From the NCBI RefSeq assembly GCF_900289045.1, contig NZ_LT985188.1, forward strand, positions 3,472,001 through 3,536,000: a stretch of 64,000 bases of DNA. Direction: 5' to 3'. Source of the DNA: Micropruina glycogenica (GTDB lineage Bacteria > Actinomycetota > Actinomycetes > Propionibacteriales > Propionibacteriaceae). Numbering within the stretch: the first letter of the stretch is position 1; each line of letters starts with the position of its first letter. The notes beneath the pieces are model-generated. The model saw nothing but the letters and a program-made list of their open reading frames with translations. It made no database searches and was not told where the DNA came from. A program made the position numbers and the translations under genes. Positions 42,422 to 50,843 of this stretch are shown here, one piece after another.

Positions 42422-43930
42422 TCACTGATCGCCGGTGAGTTCGACCTCGAACCCATACGCCGACTCGTCGAACGCCGGCTCGTCGCCATAGACCCGAGCC
42501 GCGCCGATCGGCGCCTCGGCCACCGCCGGCCACCCCACGGTGCCGTCGGTGATGAACCGCACCCAGTCGGCGTGCATGCGGTCGGCCAACTGCTGCGGCG
42601 GCTCGGCGCCGAGCACCCGCTCGACTCCCGGGGCGTCGAGCACGTCCCAACTGAACGGCAGGTCGTAGCAGTGGCTCGACGTGCCGTCGACCGCGGAGTG
42701 GTGGGCGAAGTCGTACAGCCAGGTGCGCTGACCCGCCCCCCGGCGCGACCGTTCGGCCCCCACATGCACCGCCGGTGCTCGAAACATCTGCGCCACCGCG
42801 AGCTGGCTGGCCGCGTACGCGGGGCCCAACCGGTCGACCTCAAGCCGGTAGCGCGCCACGGCCGCCTCGGTGCAACCGGCTGCGCTCGCGGCGGCCACGA
42901 TCTCGCGCACCGACGCCGCCCCGGGAATGGGAAATGCGAACTCGTTGCGGGTGGCGCCCAGCAGCAGCGGCACCTCGGCGCCCGCTCCGGCGCGGATCGC
43001 CTCGACCGGAGCCAGCACGATCTCGTCGTCGACCACCGGCGCGAAGGCCAGCGGCAGCGAGCCGGCCGGCGTGCGGCGTGCCGCCGCGATGAGCTCGGTG
43101 GGCGGGCTGGCCATACCCGGAACGTCCGGCACCTGGTTGAACTCGGTCTGCCGGTCGAGGATCTGATCCTCGGTGAGCGACCGCCAGCCCGACAGGTCGG
43201 GCGAGACGCCGATGGCGGCGGCGAAGCGACGCCCGGTCCGCTCGGCACCAGCGGCCGACAGCGCGCCGGCGGCACCTGACTGAGAAATGGCGCCCCGGAA
43301 CAGGCCAGCAGCGCGCGGCGAGGTCAGCAGCGCCAGCACACTGCCGCCGCCCGCCGACTGGCCGGCGATCGTCACGCGAGCCGGATCGCCGCCGAAGCCG
43401 CGAATGTTGTCGCGCACCCACTCGAGCGCGGCGATCTGGTCGAGCAGGCCGCGGTTCAGCGGAGCGCCGTCGATCCACCCGAAGCCGTCGAAACCGAGCC
43501 GGTACGACAGCACCACGGTGACCACGCCGTCGCGCGCGAAGCTGCGTCCGTCGTACCAGGGGCTGGCGGGCGACCCGGCGAAGTAGCCGCCGCCGTGCAC
43601 CCACACCAGCACCGGCTGCAGGGCGTCACGGTCGCCGGGGGCCGGCGTGAACACGTTCACGTTGAGCGTGTCGTCGCCGGCGTTGGACGGCTCGGGAATC
43701 GTGGTCACGTCACCGAACGGACGCCGCTGGGGCGTCGGCCCCGACGCGTCGCAGGCGCGCACCCCGTGCCACGGCACCGGTGGTTGCGGCGCCAGAAAGC
43801 GGCGCTCACCGGTGGGGGGTGCCGCGAACGGCACCCCGAGATAGGCGGCCGAATCGGGTCGTTGCACGCCCGAGACCGTGCCGGCACTGGTCGAAATGGT
43901 CGGCGCGACTCGGTTCGACTGCCCGCTCAT
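42422..43930 (-). CDS. Type-B carboxylesterase
   Basis: A 502-residue carboxylesterase/lipase. YLGVPFAAPPTGERRFLAP is the family N-terminus, VLVWVHGGGYFAGS the oxyanion hole, VTIAGQSAGGGSVLAL the nucleophile elbow (GQSAG), and ATRNEFAFP and HHSAVDGT supply the acid and His regions. No signal peptide, so cytoplasmic. It hydrolyses esters such as p-nitrobenzyl types; natural substrate unknown. ATG 43930 begins 86 bases from the divergent MFS gene. Confidence 0.9.
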   Translation of the reverse strand: MSGQSNRVAPTISTSAGTVSGVQRPDSAAYLGVPFAAPPTGERRFLAPQPPVPWHGVRACDASGPTPQRRPFGDVTTIPEPSNAGDDTLNVNVFTPAPGDRDALQPVLVWVHGGGYFAGSPASPWYDGRSFARDGVVTVVLSYRLGFDGFGWIDGAPLNRGLLDQIAALEWVRDNIRGFGGDPARVTIAGQSAGGGSVLALLTSPRAAGLFRGAISQSGAAGALSAAGAERTGRRFAAAIGVSPDLSGWRSLTEDQILDRQTEFNQVPDVPGMASPPTELIAAARRTPAGSLPLAFAPVVDDEIVLAPVEAIRAGAGAEVPLLLGATRNEFAFPIPGAASVREIVAAASAAGCTEAAVARYRLEVDRLGPAYAASQLAVAQMFRAPAVHVGAERSRRGAGQRTWLYDFAHHSAVDGTSSHCYDLPFSWDVLDAPGVERVLGAEPPQQLADRMHADWVRFITDGTVGWPAVAEAPIGAARVYGDEPAFDESAYGFEVELTGDQ

Positions 43931-44015
43931 GGCACCGACTGTAGCGAGGCGAACAGATGATTTCGTCACCGAACGACTATTCGACTTAGGATGGTACGGA
44001 TGACCACGGGCCGAC

Positions 44016-45275
44016 ATGAGTGAAACAGACAGCGAAGCTGCCGCACTCGCGCCCGTGCACACGTTCGCCTCGCTGGCCGTGCGCAACTACCGGCTGCTGT
44101 TTCTGGGGTCACTCACCTCGAACGTGGGCACCTGGATGGCCCGTGTGGCGCAGGACTGGCTGGTGCTCACCCAGCTCACCGACAACTCCGCCACCGCCCT
44201 GGGCTACGTGACCGCACTGCAGTTCGCGCCCGGGGTGTTGATCTCGCCCATCGCCGGCGCCGTGGCCGACCGGTTCGGCAAGCGCAGCATCATGATGGTC
44301 ACCCAGGCCGGCACCGGTCTGGTGTTCGCCGCCCTGACCGCCCTGGTGGCCACCGGCACGGTGCAACTGTGGCACGTCTACCTCAGCGCCGTGCTGGCCG
44401 GCGTCCTGTGGGGCTTCGACGCCCCGGCCCGGCAGGCCTTCGTGAGCGAAGTGGTGCCCGACCACCTGCTCAGTAATGCGGTGGGCCTGAACAGCGCGTC
44501 GTTCAACGGGGCCCGGCTGCTGGGCCCCGCCATCGCCGGCCTGATGATCGCCTGGGTGGGCATCTGGCCGGTGTTCGCGGTGAACACGTTGAGCTTCGTG
44601 GCCGTGCTGGCGGGCCTGGTGTCGATGAACCCCGGCGACCTGCACCCGGCCCCCGTGCGGCGTGGCCGCGGAGCCATTCGCGAGGGTCTGGCCTACGTGC
44701 GCGACCGCCCCGACCTGCAGTTGATCCTGTTCTGCATCTTCATGCTGGGCACGTTCGGGCTGAACTTTCAGATCACCAACGCGCTGATGGCCACGCAGGT
44801 GTTCGGGGTGGGGCCAGAGGGCTACGGCCTGCTCGGCTCGGTGATGGCGGCCGGCACCCTGGCCGCGGCCCTGCTGGCGGCCCGGCGCCGCCGCCCCCGC
44901 CTGCGCCTGCTGGTTGGTTCGCTGGCCGGGTTCGCGGTGATCACCACCCTGCTGGCCCTGGCGCCCACCTACTGGGTGTACGCCGCGCTGCTGGTGCCGG
45001 TGGGATTGTCGTCGCTGACGGTGATGACTGCTGCCAACACCACGGTGCAACTGACCACCGAGCCGGCCATGCGCGGCCGGGTGATGAGCCTGTACATGGC
45101 CATCTTCACCGGCGGCACGCCGCTGGGTGCGCCGCTGATCGGCTGGGTCGGCGACGCCTGGGGCCCGCGGTGGACGCTGCTCGTGGGCGCGATCGCCACC
45201 GGCCTGGCCGCCCTGCTGGCCGCCGGTTATGTGTGGAACCGCATGGGTCGCCCTCGTCGGTTGAGAGGGTTGTAG
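44016..45275 (+). CDS. MFS transporter (EntS/arabinose efflux-like, MFS_3)
   Basis: A 419-residue, 12-helix transporter. NYRLLFLGSLTSNVGTWMAR, VADRFGKRSIMMVTQAGTGL (motif A) and MRGRVMSLYMAIFTGGTPLG are the MFS_3 landmarks. It probably exports a siderophore or small drug; substrate not readable. It is transcribed away from the carboxylesterase and precedes the BTAD regulator by 158 bases, where CGTTTAC repeats occur, so the two are not clearly one operon. Confidence 0.88.
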   Translation: MSETDSEAAALAPVHTFASLAVRNYRLLFLGSLTSNVGTWMARVAQDWLVLTQLTDNSATALGYVTALQFAPGVLISPIAGAVADRFGKRSIMMVTQAGTGLVFAALTALVATGTVQLWHVYLSAVLAGVLWGFDAPARQAFVSEVVPDHLLSNAVGLNSASFNGARLLGPAIAGLMIAWVGIWPVFAVNTLSFVAVLAGLVSMNPGDLHPAPVRRGRGAIREGLAYVRDRPDLQLILFCIFMLGTFGLNFQITNALMATQVFGVGPEGYGLLGSVMAAGTLAAALLAARRRRPRLRLLVGSLAGFAVITTLLALAPTYWVYAALLVPVGLSSLTVMTAANTTVQLTTEPAMRGRVMSLYMAIFTGGTPLGAPLIGWVGDAWGPRWTLLVGAIATGLAALLAAGYVWNRMGRPRRLRGL

Positions 45276-45285
45276 TCCCGACGTC

Positions 45286-45302
45286 GTTTATCGCACGTTT
45301 AC
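45286..45302 (+). promoter_or_regulatory. Two phased GTTTA(T/C) repeats before the BTAD regulator
   Basis: CGTTTAT (45285-45291) and CGTTTAC (45296-45302) have an 11-base step, the same motif and spacing as at 42235-42263. It would suit binding and autoregulation by the BTAD protein encoded at 45434. Confidence 0.5.
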
Positions 45303-45433
45303 GCCGTGTGGAGAGGCTGGTCTGCGTGAACCAGGCCAGGGGCGGCGCGTGTCACTGAACACCGAGAACTCTCCCGCGCGGCGCGCGGGTTGGTTAGGGT
45401 GCCCAGTAACCCCCTGCCGCCCTCGGAGGTTCG

Positions 45434-47557
45434 ATGCCAGCGGTCGATTTTCGCGTTCTCGGCCGTGTTGGCGTGACCGTGGACGGCGAGCCGCGCCGGC
45501 TGCGTCCGATGGAGACCACTGTGTTGGCCGTGCTGTTGGCCGACGCGAACCGCGTTGTCAGCCTCGATTCACTGCTCGATCGGGTGTGGCGCGGTGAACC
45601 GCCCCGCACCGCCAGCACCGCCATTCGGGTGCACGTCGACCGGTTGCGCTCGGCGCTCGGGACGGGGCAGTCGGCACGGCTCGCCACCGCGGGCGGCGGC
45701 TACCGGCTGCAGGTCGCGCCGAACGAACTGGACGCGTCACGCTTCGAAGCCGCCCTGGGTCGCGGCCGCGAGATCGACCGGCGTGACCCGCCGGCGGGAG
45801 CCGCCGCGTTGCGCGATGGGCTGCTCGAGTGGCGCGGGGTGCCCTTCGAGGGCATCGAAGGCATCGAGCCGATCACGATGATGCGCAGCTACCTCGAGCG
45901 CCGCCGAGCCGAACTGCTCACCGAGCTGGCCGAACTCGAACTGGCCGCCGGCAATCACTCCGGTGCGGTCGCCGACCTGCGCCGGTGGACCATGGAGTTT
46001 CCCGAGTCCGAGGCGTTGGCCTCGAGCCTGGTGATCGCGCTGTACCGCAGCGGCGACCCGATCGGTGCGCTCGATGAGTGCCGGTCGTTCATCACCCGGT
46101 TCGCCGATGAGTACGGCCTGGACGCAAGTCGCGCCTTCCGCCGGCTCGAAACGGACGTGTTGAACCAGAATCCGGTGCTCGACGCCCCGCTGCCGCTGGC
46201 CAGCCCGGCAGCCCTCGCGCAATCGGCCCGTGACGGCGCCGACCAGGCTGCCCGGCTCGTCGCCGACGGTGACCTGCTCACCGGAGCCGAGGGGTATGCC
46301 CGGGCGGTCGAACTGGCGCGTCGCGCCGAGCTGCCTCCGTCGAGTTGGCTGCCCTGGGAGTTGGAGGCGGTGAACGCGCTCAGCCTGGGCGGCCGTATCG
46401 AACAGGCCATGGAGCGGGCGGGCGAGGTCGCGGTGGCGGCCCGCCGGGCCGGCGAGCCCGTGCTGTTCGCGCAGGCGGCGTTGGCGGTGGCCAGCCCCTG
46501 GGTGCCGCTGGGCGCCGACGCCCGCCGCGCCCAGTTGCTGATCGGCGAGGCGCTGGACTGGTTGCCGCTCGAGCACGGCGCGTGGCGCGTCCGGCTCATC
46601 GAGGGCTACCTGCGTGCCGGCAAGGCCGGCGACCTCAGCATGCTGGCGCGGCTCGGCGACGTCGAACCCGAACTGCGCCGGCAGGCCTCGGCCGCCGACC
46701 CGGCCGTGGCGCTGGACGCCCTGCGGGCCCTGCACTCGCTCACCTGGCCCGGCGGGCAGTCGCCGCGGAGGCGGCTCGAACTGGCCCAAGAGATCGCGCT
46801 CAAGGCCGCCCGGGTCGACAGTGCCGAGGCCGAACTCGACGCCCTGCGGTTGATCGTGGCGGGCCACATCGAGCTGGCCGACCGGTTGGCGGCGGCGGCC
46901 TCGGCGGCCGACTACGCGCGGCGCGCCGAGAGCGCCGGCTCGGGGTTGCACCAGTGGTTCGCCGCCCGCTGGCTCGAACTGCTGGCCACCCTGGGCGGGC
47001 AGTCGTCGCTGGCGGCGCGGCACGCCGGGCGGGCGGCGGCCCTGGCCGACGGGGTGGACGCCGAGACGGTGCTGGTGGCCGATCACGAACGCATGCTCAG
47101 CGACGCGCTGCGCGACGGCGCCTTGGTCGAACTGGCCGGCGACATGGCCGCGCTCGACGACGACATGACCGCCGTCGACCCGCTGTACCAGATCGCCGGC
47201 GCGGCGATCGGGGCCGCGGCCGGCGTGCCGGTGCCCCACGACCAGCTGGCGCAACTGTGGCAGAGCGTGCGGGGCACGTTTCGGGCCGGCGCGGGGGCGG
47301 CCCTGCTGGTGGCGGCGTGCGGCGATCACGCGCCCGCTCAACCGCTGGCCGGCGAACTGGCCGATCAGTTGGCCGTGCTGAGCGGCTGCTGGCTGCCGGT
47401 CGGCGGATCGGCCGGAGTGGGGCCGGCCGACGCCCACCTGGCCCGGCTGCTCGCCCTGCAGGGCGACGCCGAGGCGAGCGCGCGGCACCGCGACCTGGCC
47501 ACGTCGCTCGCGCACAGGTTTGCACCCGCCTGGGTGCGCTTCACACAGAAGGAGTGA
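45434..47557 (+). CDS. BTAD-domain (SARP-type) transcription activator, large
   Basis: A 707-residue regulator. The N-terminal OmpR-like winged helix (residues 1-95) contains LRPMETTVLAVLLADANRVV and STAIRVHVDRLRSALG, and the bacterial transcription activation domain (about 100-245) includes LDECRSFITRFADEYGLDAS. The remaining 450 residues are Ala/Leu/Arg-rich helical repeats, TPR-like, with no ATP-binding site. SARPs activate secondary-metabolite or stress genes. ATG 45434 has CGGAGG eight bases before. The next gene follows by three bases. Confidence 0.85.
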   Translation: MPAVDFRVLGRVGVTVDGEPRRLRPMETTVLAVLLADANRVVSLDSLLDRVWRGEPPRTASTAIRVHVDRLRSALGTGQSARLATAGGGYRLQVAPNELDASRFEAALGRGREIDRRDPPAGAAALRDGLLEWRGVPFEGIEGIEPITMMRSYLERRRAELLTELAELELAAGNHSGAVADLRRWTMEFPESEALASSLVIALYRSGDPIGALDECRSFITRFADEYGLDASRAFRRLETDVLNQNPVLDAPLPLASPAALAQSARDGADQAARLVADGDLLTGAEGYARAVELARRAELPPSSWLPWELEAVNALSLGGRIEQAMERAGEVAVAARRAGEPVLFAQAALAVASPWVPLGADARRAQLLIGEALDWLPLEHGAWRVRLIEGYLRAGKAGDLSMLARLGDVEPELRRQASAADPAVALDALRALHSLTWPGGQSPRRRLELAQEIALKAARVDSAEAELDALRLIVAGHIELADRLAAAASAADYARRAESAGSGLHQWFAARWLELLATLGGQSSLAARHAGRAAALADGVDAETVLVADHERMLSDALRDGALVELAGDMAALDDDMTAVDPLYQIAGAAIGAAAGVPVPHDQLAQLWQSVRGTFRAGAGAALLVAACGDHAPAQPLAGELADQLAVLSGCWLPVGGSAGVGPADAHLARLLALQGDAEASARHRDLATSLAHRFAPAWVRFTQKE

Positions 47558-47559
47558 CC

Positions 47560-47955
47560 ATGCCCAAAAGTGGCATCGAAGACATCAACGTCGTCGACAC
47601 GGCCCGGTTCGTGCAGTGGTGGAACGACTGGTCGACCGCGGGCGACCGGCAGCAGCTCTACGCCGCGGCCTGGAAGGTGAACCACCGCAGCGCGCTCGAG
47701 TTCGTGCGCGCACTGGCGCAGGCGCGCACGCCGAAGGTTGCGGTGCCCGAGCACATCGCGGCGTACCTCACCAAGCACGACGACTTCTCGCCCACGTTCT
47801 TCAAGGCGTTCAAGAAGGTCAGGCGAAACAACTGGCGGCTCGGCGTGGTGGTCGATCAGACCGACCTGAGCTATCCGCCCGCGGTGACAGTGGCCGAGAA
47901 CAAGCGGGCCGAGATCGTGATGCTGTACGTGGTGGGCGACAACAGCATCGACTGA
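47560..47955 (+). CDS. Hypothetical protein co-transcribed with BTAD regulator
   Basis: Not recognised. A 131-residue soluble protein, basic in the middle (SPTFFKAFKKVRRNNWRLGVVV) and with a Trp-rich N-half (ARFVQWWNDWSTAGDRQQLYAAAWKVNHRSALEF). AGAAGGAG precedes ATG 47560, and the regulator stop is two bases away, so they share a transcript. Confidence 0.6.
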   Translation: MPKSGIEDINVVDTARFVQWWNDWSTAGDRQQLYAAAWKVNHRSALEFVRALAQARTPKVAVPEHIAAYLTKHDDFSPTFFKAFKKVRRNNWRLGVVVDQTDLSYPPAVTVAENKRAEIVMLYVVGDNSID

Positions 47956-47970
47956 TCGCGACCCGGTCGG

Positions 47971-48147
47971 TCAGCCGCCCGACTTGCGGCGGAACTGGCG
48001 CTTGCCGCCCTGGGCGTGAGTGTTCTTGGCGCTGCCGCGGTCGGCGTCGGTGTGATCGGCGCCCGACTGCTGGGCCTGCTTCTTGCGCTCCAGGGCCGCG
48101 GCGAAGGCGGCCTTGGTGTCGGCGTTCGGATCGCTGGCGTCCGGCAT
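47971..48147 (-). CDS. DUF5302 family protein, 58 residues
   Basis: The small basic protein begins MPDASDPNADTKAAFAAALE RKKQ and ends GGKRQFRRKSGG, the compact signature of actinobacterial DUF5302. AGGAGG lies seven bases before ATG 48147. Function unknown; the family is widespread and single-copy. Confidence 0.75.
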   Translation of the reverse strand: MPDASDPNADTKAAFAAALERKKQAQQSGADHTDADRGSAKNTHAQGGKRQFRRKSGG

Positions 48148-48242
48148 GGTGACCTCCTGGGCTGACGTGAGGCTCAACTCTAGTGTGTCGCCTCGCTCGC
48201 GAAGCGCCAGCGGCCGTCGTCGGCCTGGGTTCGGGGTCGTGG

Positions 48243-49112
48243 TCAGGCTAGGCGACCAGCGGTTCGCGCCCCGAGGTCGTGCCGCAGCGTCTCGGCGGCT
48301 GCGCTCACCGAATGCCCCAGCGGACGTGCCAGGTCGGCCACCGCGTCCTGGCTGCCGCCGCCGGCCAGCAGCAACGGCGCGTCGGCACCGCCGAGGTCGT
48401 GCAGGGCCAGCAGGCAGCGCCGTGCGCCGGCCACGTCGTCGGCCGTGGGCACGGCGATCACCACCGCAGCCGGCGGATGCTCCTCGACCGCGCCCACCCA
48501 GGCGTCCTCGGGCAGGTCGGCGCCCAGGTAGGCCACGCCGAGTCCGGCCATGCGAGCCAGCACGTTGAACGCGGCGAGACCCACCTCGTGATGGCTGCCG
48601 CTCGGCAGGCCGGTGAGCACCAACGGGCCGGTGGGAACCGGGGCCGACTCGAACGCCACGTGCAACTGGCGCAGCACGGCGGCGGCGACGGCGTGCTCCT
48701 GCCACACCGTGACTCTGCCGCAGCTCCAGGCCAGACCCAGTTCGTGCAGCATCGGCATCAGCCACTGCTCGATCACCACCGGCAGCGGGGCCGCCTGAAA
48801 CCGGGCGGCCAGCACCGCCTCGCGCCGGCCGGGCGCCAGCCCTGCGGCCACCGCCTCGACGAACTCGGTCGGGGACGGCAGCGACGAGACGTCGGCCGAA
48901 TCGTGCAGGGCCATCGCGGCCGCGTTGCGGGGCGTCCAACCGGCCTTGACCAGCCGGTCCATCAGTCGCACCCGCGACAGGGCGGCGTCGTCGTAGAGCC
49001 GGTAGCCGCCGGGTGAGCGATGCGGGGCGGGCAGTGGGTAGCGCCGCTCCCAGGCGCGTAGGGTCGCCGAGGGAACCCCCGTCAGCTCTGCCGCCTGCTT
49101 GATCGTGTACAC
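48243..49112 (-). CDS. litR: LitR/CarH-like B12-dependent MerR-type regulator
   Basis: A 289-residue protein. Residues 1-70 are a MerR winged helix (YTIKQAAELTGVPSATLRAW ERRY, the recognition helix, and GGYRLYDDAALSRVRLM). The middle is a helical bundle with W129-x9-E139-H140 (WSCGRVTVWQEH), the WX9EH signature of adenosylcobalamin photoreceptors. The Rossmann B12-binding part has SHHEVG (residues 173-178) in the place of E-x-H-x-x-G, with the lower-ligand His as H175. In LitR/CarH, dark B12-bound tetramers repress carotenoid genes, and light releases them. GTG 49112 is preferred because GGAGG lies five bases before it. It is divergent from the idi-crtE operon. Confidence 0.85.
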   Translation of the reverse strand: MYTIKQAAELTGVPSATLRAWERRYPLPAPHRSPGGYRLYDDAALSRVRLMDRLVKAGWTPRNAAAMALHDSADVSSLPSPTEFVEAVAAGLAPGRREAVLAARFQAAPLPVVIEQWLMPMLHELGLAWSCGRVTVWQEHAVAAAVLRQLHVAFESAPVPTGPLVLTGLPSGSHHEVGLAAFNVLARMAGLGVAYLGADLPEDAWVGAVEEHPPAAVVIAVPTADDVAGARRCLLALHDLGGADAPLLLAGGGSQDAVADLARPLGHSVSAAAETLRHDLGARTAGRLA

Positions 49113-49158
49113 CTGGGCCTCCGCCGCCGCTCTGCGGAATGGTATCGACCCGCTAACC

Positions 49159-49168
49159 TTAGACAAAG
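49159..49168 (+). promoter_or_regulatory. TTAGACAAAG motif before idi-crtE
   Basis: The motif lies 53 bases before the idi-crtE start and within the 108-base divergent region shared with litR. The same core (TTAGACAAAC) occurs at 58030-58021 before the crtYc operon, in the same orientation relative to the gene. A candidate LitR operator or promoter element. Confidence 0.5.
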
Positions 49169-49220
49169 CTTCGACATGGCGACAGACTGATGGCCATTCG
49201 GCCGCAGATGAGGAGTGATA

Positions 49221-50843
49221 GTGCTGAACCGCTCGGTGACCGATGACGCGGTCGTGCTGCTCAGCGAGCACGGGAAGCCGATCGGAACGGCGTCTCGGTT
49301 GAGCGTGCACACCGGCGACACCCCGCTGCACCTCGCGTTCTCAAGCTACCTTTTCGACTCCGACGGACGGCTGCTGATCACCCGGCGCGCGCTCGCCAAG
49401 CGCACCTGGCCCGGGGTGTGGACGAACTCGTGCTGCGGCCACCCGAGCCCCGACGAAGACGGCGAACAGGCCGTCCGGCGGCGGGTGCGGCAAGAACTGG
49501 GCGTCGAGATCGACGACCTGACGCTGGTGCTGCCCGACTTTCGCTACCGGGCCGTCGACGACGGCGGGGTGGTCGAGAACGAGATCTGTCCGGTGTGGGT
49601 CGGCCGCATCGACCCGGCCGGCGTCTACCCCGACCCCGACGAGATCGCAGCGTGCGAGTGGGTGCCCTGGCCCGATCTGGTGCGCTCGGTGACCGCCACG
49701 CCGCGGGCGTTCAGCCCGTGGGCGGCGCTTCAGGTGCCGCAACTGGCACCCGTGATCGACGAGCGCGGCACACCGGTGATCGAGCGGGGGGCGTGCGAAC
49801 CCCTGCCCGACGAGGCCGCCACGGTGGCCGCCGTCGACGCCCTGGTGGCCGCTGAACTGGCCGACCTGACCGGGCTCTGGCACACCTGGGTGCCCGACGT
49901 CGAGGTGCTGGCCGCCGACCTGCCCGAATGGCTGGCCGCGCTGGCGGCCCTGGGCGGCAAGCGTTTCAGGCCGCGATTGACCCACTGGGCGTTCGTGGCC
50001 GCGGGCGGACGCGTCGGTTCGGCCTACGACGACATGGTGCGGGCCGCCGCAGCGCTGGAGTTGCTGCACCTGTTCGCCCTGGTGCACGACGACGTGATGG
50101 ACGAATCGGCTTCGCGCCGGGGCGCGCCCTCGGCACACGTGCAGGCGGCGGCCTGGCACCGCGAGGCGGGCGCCGACGGCGACCCCGAGAAGTTCGGCCG
50201 CAACTTGGCCATACTGCTGGGCGATCTGGCCCACGCCCGCGCCACGCGATTGGCCGCGAGCCTGCCCGAACCGTTGCGCGGCACCTGGCACGAACTGTGC
50301 CTTGAGCTGATCGCCGGTCAGCGGGCCGACCTCACCGGTGCCGCTGCCGGACGCCGCGACCGGGTGCACGCCGAGCGCATCGCGCGGCTGAAGTCGGGCG
50401 CCTACTCGGTGGGGCGGCCGCTGCAGTTGGGCGCGCTGGCGGCGGGTGCCACAGCGGAGCAACTCGCCGTGCTGGCCGACTTCGGTGCCCACATCGGCCG
50501 GGCCTTCGCCCTGCGCGACGACCTGCTCGGCATCTGGGGCGACCCCGCGGTGACCGGCAAGCCCGCGGGCGACGACCTGGCCGAGGGCAAGGCCACGGTG
50601 ATTCTGGCTCTGGCCGCAGAAACCGTTCAGGGTGACGACGCCGACCTGCTGCGCCACCCCGAACGCGACGTGCCGGGTGCGATGCGGGCGTTGCAGCGGG
50701 CCAGCATCGATTCGAGGGTCGAAGAACTGATCTGTGACGACGTGCGGCTGGCCCGCGACGCGCTGGCCGGCGCACCGCTGGAGGCCGACGGGGTCTCGGG
50801 CCTGCTCGCGTTGGCCGCAACGATTGCGTGGCGCCAAGCATGA
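49221..50843 (+). CDS. Fusion of isopentenyl-diphosphate isomerase (type 1) and GGPP synthase
   Basis: A 540-residue protein with two complete enzymes. Residues 1-180 are type 1 IPP isomerase: catalytic Cys in TNSCCGHP (68-75) and Glu in VENEICPVW (118-126), in a Nudix-like fold. Residues 200-540 are a geranylgeranyl-diphosphate synthase: GGKRFRP (245-251), the first aspartate-rich motif HDDVMDE (289-295) and the second RDDLLGIWGD (432-441). It would supply IPP/DMAPP balance and C20 precursor for carotenoids in one chain. GTG 49221 follows AGGAG at five bases. CrtI overlaps by four bases. Split idi and crtE are the usual state, so the fusion is notable. Confidence 0.9.
   Translation: MLNRSVTDDAVVLLSEHGKPIGTASRLSVHTGDTPLHLAFSSYLFDSDGRLLITRRALAKRTWPGVWTNSCCGHPSPDEDGEQAVRRRVRQELGVEIDDLTLVLPDFRYRAVDDGGVVENEICPVWVGRIDPAGVYPDPDEIAACEWVPWPDLVRSVTATPRAFSPWAALQVPQLAPVIDERGTPVIERGACEPLPDEAATVAAVDALVAAELADLTGLWHTWVPDVEVLAADLPEWLAALAALGGKRFRPRLTHWAFVAAGGRVGSAYDDMVRAAAALELLHLFALVHDDVMDESASRRGAPSAHVQAAAWHREAGADGDPEKFGRNLAILLGDLAHARATRLAASLPEPLRGTWHELCLELIAGQRADLTGAAAGRRDRVHAERIARLKSGAYSVGRPLQLGALAAGATAEQLAVLADFGAHIGRAFALRDDLLGIWGDPAVTGKPAGDDLAEGKATVILALAAETVQGDDADLLRHPERDVPGAMRALQRASIDSRVEELICDDVRLARDALAGAPLEADGVSGLLALAATIAWRQA

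Noticed and set aside
45737-47515. 592-codon antisense frame opposite the BTAD regulator
   Set aside because: Gln/Arg/His-rich composition without domains; typical high-G+C shadow of a real gene.
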